Shown one piece after another: positions 17,680-25,848 of a stretch of DNA of 64,000 nt; position 1 is the stretch's first letter, and every line of letters begins with the position of its first letter. The notes below the pieces were generated by a model. That model had not been told where the DNA came from. It did not search any database and saw only the letters and a program-made list of their open reading frames with translations. The translations under genes were made by a program, and so were the position numbers. The DNA is taken from the NCBI RefSeq assembly GCF_003667525.1, contig NZ_RCUW01000001.1, positions 398,823 to 462,822 of the forward strand, given 5' to 3'. The DNA comes from Mycetocola_B reblochoni. GTDB taxonomy: Bacteria; Actinomycetota; Actinomycetes; Actinomycetales; Microbacteriaceae.

Positions 17680-17696
17680 ACCCCCAAACGGGGGGT
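17680..17696 (+). terminator. Short C5/G5 hairpin after the lipoprotein gene
   Basis: ACCCCC, loop AAACG, GGGGGT. A 6-bp stem 31 bases after the DUF4232 stop; a weak terminator at best. Confidence 0.35.
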
Positions 17697-17798
17697 GTGA
17701 GTGAATCGCGAGGCCCGGCCGCTGAGCGTACGATCGATTCTGCGGATGTGACGCATGCTCGATCTTCCGCCCCCTTCCCCCTCGCGCTAGGAGCGAAT

Positions 17799-20036
17799 GT
17801 GATCCGTCCTGCCTCCGCAGCCATCGCCGCGGCCGCCGTCCTCATCGCCGGGAGCCTGGTCGTGCCCCAGGCAGCCCTGGCCGACAGCGGCTCGGTGCTC
17901 GTCGACGAGAGCTTCGCGGCCGACTCCGTGGCGGACAGCCGCTGGATCGGCATCGGAGACGCCTGCCTGACCGCCGCCGCGGCCGGATCCTCGGCGCCCT
18001 CCGGCGCCTCGAACCTCGCCTCGTGCTCCCGCACGAAGGACACGGACTACCTCACCGGCAAGCCCGGCGGCTACCTGCAGCTGACCGACAACTCCGGCGG
18101 GCGCACCAGCAACGTCCTGTTCAACCGGGCCGTCCCGAGCCGCGCGGGGCTGGACATCTCCTTCTACCAGTTCCAGTTCGCCACCTCGAGCACCGGCCTC
18201 GGTCCCGCCGACGGCATCGGCTTCTTCCTCACCGACGGCTCCCACACGCTGAACACCCCCGGCCCGACAGGGGACGGTTACGGCGGGGCGCTCGGCTACG
18301 CCTCGATCGAGGACCAGCCCGGCCTGGCGAACGCCGCGCTCGGCGTCGGGCTCGACGTGTACGGCAACTTCTCGCGTCAGCCGTACGTCGGCACCGCCTG
18401 CACCACCGAGCACGGCGGCGCGTCCAACGCGGTCGTGCTCCGCGACGGCGCGGCGGCCGACTACTGCATCGCCACCAACGCCGACGGCTCGGCGGCGAGC
18501 GTCGGCGGGCAGCCGCTGCGCACCGGCGCGCCGGAGAACGTCCCCGTCGGCGACGAGGCCTCGCAGTCCGGCTGGCGCCTGGTGAACATCCGCGTCTCGC
18601 CGACGACGGATGCGGACCCCTTCGCCGAGGTCACGGTGTCGATCAACGGCTCGACCGTCATCGACACGAAGCTGCAGAGCGCGCTGCCCGCCCTGGTCAA
18701 GATGGGCTTCTCCTCGTCGACCGGCGGCGGCCACGAGGCCCACCTCGTCCGCACGCTCAAGGTGGAGACCGTCGACACGCTCGGCGACATCAGCCTCGTC
18801 AAGGCGGTCGACCGGACCGACCAGACCGGGACCACGAAAACGGCGTTCACCGTCGGCGACGTGATCCCGTACAGCTTCACCGTCACCAACCCGGGAAGCG
18901 ATGCCCTCAAGGACATCGTCGTGACCGACGACACCTTCGGCGACATGACGATCACCTGCCCGGCGACGACGCTCGACGCGGCGGACTCGATGACGTGCCA
19001 CGGCTCGCACACGGTCACCGCGGCCGACCTCACCGAGGACGGCAAGCTCGTCGCCTCGAAGGACCTCGACAACGCCGCCTCCGTCGCCGGCACCACCGTG
19101 ACGGACAACACGCCGGTCAGCGACAACTCGAACGCGATCGCACCGCTGTACACCGGCAGCGCGTCGTGGACGAAGGTCGACCAGTTCGGTGACGTCGTCG
19201 CCCCGACCACGTGGGCCCTCGCCGGCCCGAACGGCTACGCGGAGTCGGTCGTCGACAACACCGGGCAGGCCGGATACTCGGGCCTGGACGAGGACCCCGC
19301 TGCCGGTGCGCTGACCGTCTCCGGCCTGCCGGGCGGCGACTACACCGTGAGCGAGACCGCGGCCCCCGCCGGCTACGAGCTGGCCGCGGGAACCACCGCG
19401 TTCCCGACGATCGACGAGTCGACGCGGGAGGTGAGCCTGGAGTCGCCGCTCGTCAACCAGAAGCGCCTCGGATCGCTGAGCTGGGCGAAGACCGACGGTG
19501 CGACGGGCGACGCGCTCGCCGGATCTGAGTGGTCCCTCGTCGGGCCGGAGGGATCGGACTCGACGACCGTGGCCATCACGGACAACGACGACACCGACAC
19601 CAACCCCGCAGACGGTGCGCTCGGTCTCACCGGGCTCGCCTGGGGCGACTACACGCTGACGGAGACGAAGGCGCCGGAGGGATACGAGCCGATCGCCACG
19701 GGCCTCCCGGTGACCATCACGGGCGAAGCGCTCGACGTCGACCTCGGAGCCGTGGAGAACACCGCGATCCCCACGCCGACCCCGACGCCCACGCCGACCC
19801 CGACGCCGACGGACACGCCCACGCCGACGCCGACGCCGACGCCGACGGACACGCCGACGCCGACGGACACGCCGAGCCCCACCGGAACGCCGAAGCCGGG
19901 CGCATCCGCGACGCCGACCCCCGGACCGGGACTCGCGGCGACCGGTGCCGACGCGAACATCGGGCTCGCCGCCGCCCTCGGCGCGATGCTCATCGCCGCC
20001 GGCCTGATCGGAGCCAGCCGCCGACGCAACGGCTGA
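17799..20036 (+). CDS. Sortase-anchored lectin/SpaA-type surface protein
   Basis: 745 residues from GTG 17799, chosen because AGGAGCG precedes it and a signal peptide (AAIAAAAVLIAGSLVVPQAA) starts there. Residues about 30-330 look like a bacterial L-type lectin sandwich (YQFQFATSSTGLGPADGIGF, LGVGLDVYGNF). A DUF11-like repeat follows (FTVGDVIPYSFTVTNPG), then two SpaA/Cna-B-type domains ending in YTVSETAAPAGYEL and YTLTETKAPEGYEP. Next is a Thr-Pro repeat wall spacer and a sorting signal LAATG, a hydrophobic helix and RRRNG. The LAATG form suits a class E-like sortase. Likely an adhesin; no sortase gene is in the window. Confidence 0.9.
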   Translation: MIRPASAAIAAAAVLIAGSLVVPQAALADSGSVLVDESFAADSVADSRWIGIGDACLTAAAAGSSAPSGASNLASCSRTKDTDYLTGKPGGYLQLTDNSGGRTSNVLFNRAVPSRAGLDISFYQFQFATSSTGLGPADGIGFFLTDGSHTLNTPGPTGDGYGGALGYASIEDQPGLANAALGVGLDVYGNFSRQPYVGTACTTEHGGASNAVVLRDGAAADYCIATNADGSAASVGGQPLRTGAPENVPVGDEASQSGWRLVNIRVSPTTDADPFAEVTVSINGSTVIDTKLQSALPALVKMGFSSSTGGGHEAHLVRTLKVETVDTLGDISLVKAVDRTDQTGTTKTAFTVGDVIPYSFTVTNPGSDALKDIVVTDDTFGDMTITCPATTLDAADSMTCHGSHTVTAADLTEDGKLVASKDLDNAASVAGTTVTDNTPVSDNSNAIAPLYTGSASWTKVDQFGDVVAPTTWALAGPNGYAESVVDNTGQAGYSGLDEDPAAGALTVSGLPGGDYTVSETAAPAGYELAAGTTAFPTIDESTREVSLESPLVNQKRLGSLSWAKTDGATGDALAGSEWSLVGPEGSDSTTVAITDNDDTDTNPADGALGLTGLAWGDYTLTETKAPEGYEPIATGLPVTITGEALDVDLGAVENTAIPTPTPTPTPTPTPTDTPTPTPTPTPTDTPTPTDTPSPTGTPKPGASATPTPGPGLAATGADANIGLAAALGAMLIAAGLIGASRRRNG
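19773..19905 (+). repeat. Thr-Pro/Asp codon repeat in the surface-protein stalk
   Basis: Runs of CCGACG/CCCACG-type hexamers encode (TP)n with interspersed TDTP. Such low-complexity stretches change length readily between strains and act as the cell-wall-spanning stalk before LAATG. Confidence 0.85.
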
Positions 20037-20043
20037 TGACGAG

Positions 20044-20080
20044 CGAGGGGCCCGGCACCACACGGTGCCCGGGCCCCTCG
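20044..20080 (+). terminator. Strong hairpin terminator of the surface-protein gene
   Basis: CGAGGGGCCCGGCACC, loop ACAC, then GGTGCC(C)GGGCCCCTCG: 16 pairs with one bulged C, starting 8 bases after the stop. No long T tract, as is usual in this GC range. Confidence 0.75.
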
Positions 20081-20134
20081 GTCGCTCCGGACGAGCGACC
20101 GATCGTCCTCGCGGAACCCGCGAAGATAATCGGC

Positions 20135-20587
20135 TCAGTCGAGCTCCTGAAACAGGGTGATCTCCAGCCCGGCCGGCGCGGCGAGCCGGGAGTTCAGGGA
20201 CCGCCACGGCGTCTCGCGCGGCGAGGCGATGACCTCGGCACCGGCCGCGGCGAGCTCGCCGGTCGCCGTCGCCGTGTCCGCGACCTCGAACGCCACCCGG
20301 AGCGCAGGGGCGCGGTGGCCGTCCGTCTCCACGCAATCGATCATCTCGGCCTGGGCCGGATTGGCGATCTCGAGCGTCGCCCTGCCTGCGTCGAGGATCG
20401 TCACGCGGGCATCGCCCGTCCCGCCGAAGGCCGCCCGCTCGGGCATGCCGAGGACATCGCGGTAGAAGGCGACAGCGCGGTCGTAGTCGTCCGCCCTGAC
20501 AACGAGGCGCAGCTGACGCACGCGTGGCGCCGCCGCCGACGCGGCAGGGGGATCGGACGATGCAACGGGGGGTGTGATCGGTTCCAT
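20135..20587 (-). CDS. Glyoxalase/VOC-family protein
   Basis: 150 residues. A single VOC domain after a 25-residue Pro/Ala-rich leader: VRQLRLVVRADDYDRAVAFYRDVLGMPE, then ILDAGRATLEIANP, and the closing RLAAPAGLEITLFQEL. The Glu residues of LEIANP and LEITLF are in positions usually used for metal binding. Substrate unknown; such proteins range from isomerases to resistance proteins. The ATG at 20587 is preceded by TAGCCT at -12 to -7 and no ribosome site (predicted leaderless). Confidence 0.85.
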   Translation of the reverse strand: MEPITPPVASSDPPAASAAAPRVRQLRLVVRADDYDRAVAFYRDVLGMPERAAFGGTGDARVTILDAGRATLEIANPAQAEMIDCVETDGHRAPALRVAFEVADTATATGELAAAGAEVIASPRETPWRSLNSRLAAPAGLEITLFQELD

Positions 20588-20593
20588 TCCCGC

Positions 20594-20599
20594 AGGCTA
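20594..20599 (-). promoter_or_regulatory. -10 box TAGCCT of a predicted leaderless gene
   Basis: Positions -12 to -7 before the ATG of the VOC-family gene. Confidence 0.6.
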
Positions 20600-20640
20600 C
20601 GGGCCTGACACCGGTGACAGGGCAAGCCGGCGGACCCGGG

Positions 20641-20678
20641 GCTCAGGGCTCAGGGCTCAGGGCTCAGGGCTCAGGGCT
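20641..20678. repeat. 7-bp tandem repeat across the hexosaminidase stop
   Basis: Five perfect copies of GCTCAGG plus a partial unit. The last codons of the GH20 gene (Ser-Pro-Glu-Pro-stop) fall inside it. Every unit contains a TGA on the coding strand, so changes in copy number still give a stop within about 21 bases. Confidence 0.85.
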
Positions 20679-22241
20679 GAAGAACAGCACCGAGCGGAAG
20701 TAGTCGCCGAACCCGAGCGCGGACCACACGCGGGCATGGGTATCGAACCGTCCGGCGTGCTCGACACCGCCGTCAGCGGGCGACCCCCATGCGATGTCGG
20801 CCACGAGCGCGAGCCGCGGCAGCAGGAGCAGCGACAGCCCCGCCACGTCGTCGATCGTCTCCGCCCAGATCGCCGCCTCCACCCCGGCGACCACAGCGCC
20901 CGCGGCCACGACGTCCTTCTGCACCGCCGGATCCCACCCGCACAGCGCGGTCGACGGGGCGGGCTCGTAGTTGGGGAAGCCCAGCCGCGCGAGCCGGTCG
21001 TTCTGCTCCGGGACGATGCTCGCCTCGGCGTACTTGCGGTCGAGGTAGAGCGGCGCGGTCGGCGACACGATCAGGGGGACGGCCGACTCCGCGGCCCGTC
21101 CGACGTCGCCGGGAGCCTCGAGGAAGCTCTCGGCGACGAGCTCGACGAGCGGGTGGAACTCCGCCGGGGTGGTGGCCTTCATCGCCTCGGCGTCCACCCC
21201 GTCGCCGGGGGAGATCCAGAGCTGCACGGCGTCGTCGGGGGTCAGCGCGGCGGAGCGGGTCGTCTCCTGCCAGCCGATCACCCTCCGGCCCGCGGCGTGC
21301 ACCTCGGCGATGGCGTCCGCGACGAAGCGCCGATACAGCTCACCCGGCATGCCGAACGCCTCGTCACCCCCCACGTGGACGAACGGCCCGGGCGAGAGCC
21401 GGACCAGCTCGGCCACGACGTCGCGCCGGAGCGCACGGACCGGCTCGGCGTCCGGGTCGAGGAAGCTCGCGAAGGGGTGGACCGCGGTGCGCCCCCCGCT
21501 GAGCTCCGGGTACGCGGCGACGGCGCAGTGCGTGTGTCCGGGCATGTCGATCTCGAGGACGACGGTCACGAAGCGGCGAGCCGCGTAGTCGATCAGCGCC
21601 TCCACCTGGGCGGTGCCGTAGTGCGCGCCGCCCTCGGTCAGCCGCGGCCAGCCGGGGATCGGCAGCCGCCAGGCCTGCACGTCGCTGAGGTGCAGGTGCA
21701 GCACGCTGAGCTTGTGCCACGCGAGCAGGTCGACGAGCCGCTCGAGCACCTCGATCTCGTACCAGCAGCGGACCGCGTCGAAGGACAGCCCACGCCAGCG
21801 GTAGACCGGGCCGTCGGTGACGGTCTGCGCGGGGATCCCCTCCTCGCCGTGGGCCAGCCGGAGCTGCAGAAGGGTGGTCAGGCCGCGGAACAGCCCCTCC
21901 GCGTGCGCGGCCAGGATCCGCGCGCCCGCGGGCGCGACCACCACCACCGAGCGCTCGTCGGCCGAGGCATCCGCCCGCGGCTCGACCCCGCTCGCCGCGG
22001 GGCCGAGCGAGGGGTCGCCCCCGTCGACCAGCTCGAGCACGACGTCGGGCTCGCCGTCGCCGTCGCCGTCGCCGTCGACCCAGCGCAGCTCGACGCCCGC
22101 GGTCGCCTGGGCGAAGGCCGCGACGTCGGCGGCCGCCCAGTCGAGCCGCTCCGGTGCGCGCACCGTCAGGGGTCCGGTCAGCCGCAGCGCGCCGTCGGCG
22201 GCCGCGACGTGGCGCGGGCGGGGGCTGATCGCCGCGCTCAT
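20664..22241 (-). CDS. Beta-N-acetylhexosaminidase, GH20
   Basis: 525 residues. The N-terminal alpha/beta domain (about 1-130) is followed by the GH20 barrel, starting at YRWRGLSFDAVR. The catalytic Asp-Glu pair is in VHVGGDEAFG near residue 290. Other family motifs: LHLHLSDVQAWRLPI, LEIDMPGHTHCA and VIGWQE. It has no signal peptide, so it should act in the cytoplasm on imported GlcNAc oligosaccharides, releasing GlcNAc by substrate-assisted catalysis. Its ATG overlaps the stop of the upstream ATPase (ATGA), so it is the last gene of the importer operon. Confidence 0.95.
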   Translation of the reverse strand: MSAAISPRPRHVAAADGALRLTGPLTVRAPERLDWAAADVAAFAQATAGVELRWVDGDGDGDGEPDVVLELVDGGDPSLGPAASGVEPRADASADERSVVVVAPAGARILAAHAEGLFRGLTTLLQLRLAHGEEGIPAQTVTDGPVYRWRGLSFDAVRCWYEIEVLERLVDLLAWHKLSVLHLHLSDVQAWRLPIPGWPRLTEGGAHYGTAQVEALIDYAARRFVTVVLEIDMPGHTHCAVAAYPELSGGRTAVHPFASFLDPDAEPVRALRRDVVAELVRLSPGPFVHVGGDEAFGMPGELYRRFVADAIAEVHAAGRRVIGWQETTRSAALTPDDAVQLWISPGDGVDAEAMKATTPAEFHPLVELVAESFLEAPGDVGRAAESAVPLIVSPTAPLYLDRKYAEASIVPEQNDRLARLGFPNYEPAPSTALCGWDPAVQKDVVAAGAVVAGVEAAIWAETIDDVAGLSLLLLPRLALVADIAWGSPADGGVEHAGRFDTHARVWSALGFGDYFRSVLFFSPEP

Positions 22242-23077
22242 CGTCGCGCTCCCGCGAACTCGCTCTCGAACTGCCGCCTCCGCTCGGCCTGCGCGGCGGG
22301 GTCGACGACCGGCGCGGAGAGCAGCAGCTTGCGACTGTACGGGTGGCTGGGCGCGGACGTCACCACGGCCGCGTCACCGGACTCGACGATGTCGCCGCGA
22401 TAGATGACCGAGACCCGGTGGCTCATGTGCCGGACGACGGACAGGTCGTGGGAGATGAACAGGTAGGACACGCCCGTCTCCTTCTGGATGGACAGCAGCA
22501 GCTCCAGCACCGTCCGCTGCGTCGTCAGGTCGAGCGCCGAGACCGCCTCGTCGCAGACGATCAGCGCCGGTCGGATGGCCAGCGCCCGCGCGATGGCGAC
22601 CCGCTGCCGCTGACCTCCCGAGAACTCCCGCGGCAGCCGGTCGGCGGCTCCCGACGGCAGGGCGACTGCGTCGAGCAGCTCCCGGATGCGCCTGCGCGCG
22701 TCCGCCAGACCCATCCCCTGCGCCCTGAGCGGCTCCGCGAGGGTGTCGCCGATGGTCAGCGAGGGGTTCAGCGAGGTGTACGGGTCCTGGAACACGACCT
22801 GCACCTGCGTCGCCAGTGCCCGACGCCGTGTCCCGCGCAGACCGTCGATCCGCTCGCCGCGGAAGCGGATGGAGCCCGACTCCAGCGGCACGAGGCCGAG
22901 GATCGCCCGGCCGATCGTGGTCTTGCCCGAGCCGGACTCGCCGACGAGGCCGTGCGTCTCGCCGGGGCGGATGTCGAGGGAGACGCCGTGCAGGACCTCC
23001 GTCTTCGTCCGCCTGAGCCCGCCGCCGGTGAAGGCGACGCGGACGTCGTCGAGCTCGATGAGGGGTGTGGCGTTCAT
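22238..23077 (-). CDS. Oligopeptide/oligosaccharide ABC transporter ATPase (OppF/DppF type)
   Basis: 279 residues from ATG 23077 (overlaps the previous stop, ATGA). Walker A is GESGSGKTT; the Q-loop is VQVVFQDPYTSLNP, typical of the Opp/Dpp class; the signature is FSGGQRQRVAIARAL; Walker B is LIVCDEAVSALD. The C-terminal SHPYSRKLLLSAP is the Opp-type tail motif. It energises the importer together with the ATPase half of the adjacent fusion. Given the GH20 and nag genes, the cargo is probably GlcNAc oligosaccharides rather than peptides. Confidence 0.93.
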   Translation of the reverse strand: MNATPLIELDDVRVAFTGGGLRRTKTEVLHGVSLDIRPGETHGLVGESGSGKTTIGRAILGLVPLESGSIRFRGERIDGLRGTRRRALATQVQVVFQDPYTSLNPSLTIGDTLAEPLRAQGMGLADARRRIRELLDAVALPSGAADRLPREFSGGQRQRVAIARALAIRPALIVCDEAVSALDLTTQRTVLELLLSIQKETGVSYLFISHDLSVVRHMSHRVSVIYRGDIVESGDAAVVTSAPSHPYSRKLLLSAPVVDPAAQAERRRQFESEFAGARR

Positions 23078-24847
23078 GCGGGGGTGACCTCCGTGCTCGG
23101 GTCCCGCCACGGCGGGCGGACGTCGCTCTCGTCCAGCACCGAGGCGAGCAGGCGCTGGGTGTAGGGGTGGGAGGGGGCGGTGAGCACCTGCGCCACCGTG
23201 CCGGTCTCGACGATCCGGCCGTGCTCCATGACCGCGACCGTGTCGCAGATGTCGGCGACGACCCCGAGGTTGTGGGTGACCAGGAGAACGCCCATCCCGC
23301 GCTCGCTCTGCAGCCGCCGGAGCAGGTTGAGCACCTCCGCCTGCACGGTCACGTCGAGCGCCGTCGTCGGCTCGTCGGCGATGACCAGCTCCGGGTCGCA
23401 GCTCATCGCGCCGGCGATGAGCACGCGTTGGGCCATCCCGCCGGAGATCTGGTGCGGGTAGGAGCGGAAGGTCCGCTCCGGGTCGGCGATCTCGACCATG
23501 CGCAGCAGCTCGATGGCCTTCGTCCTGGCCTCTGCGGCGCCCAGCCCGAGCGTGACCCGCATCGGCTCGACCAGCTGACTGCCGATCGTGAAGGAGGGGT
23601 CGAGGTTGCTCATCGGCTCCTGAGGGATGTAGGCGATCGTCCGGCCGCGCAGTCCGCGGTGGCGCTTCTCCGGCAGCCCCACGATCTCGGTCCCACCCAC
23701 GGTGATGGAGCCGCGCGAGACGCGGCCGCCCTGCGGGAGGATGCCGAGGACGGAGAACGCCGTCTGGCTCTTGCCGGAGCCCGACTCCCCCACCAGGCCG
23801 AGGATCCGGCCGGTATCGATGTCGAGGGAGACGCCGTGGACGACCTCCTTCTCCCCGCCGCCGTCGCGGGCGTACGCCACGGCGAGGTCGCGCACGCTCA
23901 GCAGCGTGCCGCGCGGGGCGGAGTCCGCGTCTCGGGGCGCCTCGGCCGGCAGGGCGACCGCACGGGGCGGCTCACCGGCCCCCTCCTCGAGGATGTCGCG
24001 CACGGAGCTGCCGAACAGCACGAGCGCCGCACTGGTGACGCCGAGCGCCACACCCGGCCACACCATGAGCACGGGCGCCCTCTGGATGTTCTGGAACGCC
24101 TCGTTGAGCGCGGCGCCCCAGGTCGGTGTGCTCCCGCTCCCGATGCCGAGGAACTCCAGGCCCGCCTGCAGGCCGATGGCGACGCCGGCGACGAGCGAGA
24201 TCTGCACGATGATCGGTCCCCGGACGACGATGAGGATGTGCCGGCCGATGATCCGCCAGTCGCGCAGGCCGGAGACGCGGGCGGCGTCGACGTAGAGCTC
24301 GTTCCTGACGGTGACGACGATGCCGCGCACGAGCCGGAAGAAGCTCGGCGCGACGAGCACGCCCATGACGATCATGAGGACCCAGACCGTGTTCCCGAGG
24401 ATCGCCCTGGACGCCAGCAGCACGACCATCGCCGGCAGCGCCATGACGAGGTTCACGACCCAGCTGCTCACGCTGTCGAACCAGGAGCCGTAGTAACCGG
24501 CGAGCAGGCCGGTGGGGATGCCGATGACCAGGGCGACGGCGAGCGCGATGACCGCACCGCCGAGGGTGTTCTGCGCGCCGTACAGCAGTCGGCTGAACAC
24601 GTCCCTCCCCCGCGGAGTCGAAGCCGAGCGGGTGTCCCTCGCGGGCGGGGCCGAAGGCATCGACGAGGTTCGCGGCGGAGGGGTCGTGCGGCGCGAGCCA
24701 CGGCGCCAGGAGCGCGACGAGGACGACGAGGACGAGCACGGCGCCCGCGATCAGCCCCATCGGCTTGCGCAGCAGGGCACGTCCGATGCCCTTCCGTCGC
24801 GCGGGCGGCGCATCCGCCTCGATGGTCTCGATCAGCGTCTCGCTCAT
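23074..24847 (-). CDS. Opp-type permease-ATPase fusion with an apparent frameshift
   Basis: The permease N-terminus starts at ATG 24847 (MSETLIETIE, then an LIAGAVLVLVVLVALLAPW helix). It reads in one frame to HPLGFDSAG and then loses sense. The next frame resumes with RDVFSRLLYGAQNTLG, the expected continuation of a DppC-like permease. One extra C in the 24607-24611 run (G5 on the coding strand) explains the shift; with four G the product would be 590 residues. The permease half (about 1-310) is followed by an OppD-like ATPase: GESGSGKS, YIPQEPMSNLDPSF, ISGGMAQRVLIAGAM, VIADEPTTALD. It is either a sequencing indel, a recent mutation or programmed slippage. Confidence 0.85.
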
Positions 24848-25788
24848 GATGCGATCCTCGCCTTCGGGTTGAGCCAACCGATGACGACGTCGATCAGCAG
24901 GTTGATGAGGATGACGCCGACGACGGTGAACATGATCAGGCCCATGATGATGGGGATGTCGCCGCGGGTGGTGTAGCTGACCGTCATGCTGCCGATCCCG
25001 GGGAGGCCGAAGATCTGCTCGACGATGACCGCGCCGCCGAGCAGCCCGACGAACTGCATGCCGAGCACGGTGAGGGCCGGCGCGGAGGCGTTGCGCATCA
25101 CGTGCCGGAACAGGATGCGGTTGGGTCCGAGCCCGCGTGCCCGCAGCGTGCGGACGTAGTCGCGGTTGAGCACGTCCTTGACGGAGCCGCGCACCTGCTG
25201 GACGACTCCGGCGATCGCGGGGATGGACAGCGCGATGATCGGCAGGGTGATGGTCGACAGCCAGCCGGAGAGCGACACGCTCGCGTCGATGTAGCCGATC
25301 GCGGGGAACCAGCGCAGCTGGACGGCGAAGACGATGACGAGGATGAGGGTGATGAGGAAGCCGGGCAGCGCGTAGCCCACGACGCTGACGATCTGCACGG
25401 CCCGGTCGATCCACCCGCCGCGCACCGCAGCCCAGATGCCGAGGAGGAACGACAGCACCGCGGTGACGATCGTGACGCCGGCCATGACGCTGATCGTCAC
25501 CGGCAGGCGGTTGCTGATCGAGGTGAGGACGTTCTCGCTGGTGAACCAGGAGGAGCCGAAGTCGCCCCTGAGCGCGTGCAGCAGCCAGTCGCCGTACTGG
25601 ACGATGACGGGCCGGTCGAGGCCGAGCTGCTGGTTCTTGGCCGCGACCGCCTCGGCGGAGGCGCTCTGGCCGAGGAGGGAACGGCCGACGTCGGCGCCGG
25701 GAAGCGAGAGCAGGACGTAGCTGAGCGCGGAGATCACGAAGAGCAGGAACACTCCCGCGATGATGCGTCTCGCGATGAAGGTGAGCAT
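24844..25788 (-). CDS. Opp-type ABC permease (DppB-like)
   Basis: 314 residues with six hydrophobic segments. The N-terminal FIARRIIAGVFLLFVISALS is the typical DppB start, and the EAA loop region reads LNRDYVRTLRARGLGPNRIL. The C-terminus LINLLIDVVIGWLNPKARI also matches the family. It forms the membrane channel with the following fusion permease, whose ATG overlaps its stop (ATGA). Between it and the binding-protein gene lies a perfect 11-bp hairpin, which may reduce permease expression relative to the binding protein. Confidence 0.93.
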   Translation of the reverse strand: MLTFIARRIIAGVFLLFVISALSYVLLSLPGADVGRSLLGQSASAEAVAAKNQQLGLDRPVIVQYGDWLLHALRGDFGSSWFTSENVLTSISNRLPVTISVMAGVTIVTAVLSFLLGIWAAVRGGWIDRAVQIVSVVGYALPGFLITLILVIVFAVQLRWFPAIGYIDASVSLSGWLSTITLPIIALSIPAIAGVVQQVRGSVKDVLNRDYVRTLRARGLGPNRILFRHVMRNASAPALTVLGMQFVGLLGGAVIVEQIFGLPGIGSMTVSYTTRGDIPIIMGLIMFTVVGVILINLLIDVVIGWLNPKARIAS

Positions 25789-25811
25789 GGGGTACGACTC
25801 CGGGGACGGCC

Positions 25812-25843
25812 CCGCCGCCGCGGGCTGGCGCTCGCGGCGGCGG
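25812..25843 (-). promoter_or_regulatory. Intercistronic hairpin after the binding-protein gene
   Basis: CCGCCGCCGCG (25812-25822) and CGCGGCGGCGG (25833-25843) form a perfect 11-bp stem with a 10-base loop in the 60-base gap between binding-protein and permease genes. Such hairpins commonly stabilise the upstream mRNA or cause partial termination. Confidence 0.6.
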
Positions 25844-25848
25844 AGGGG

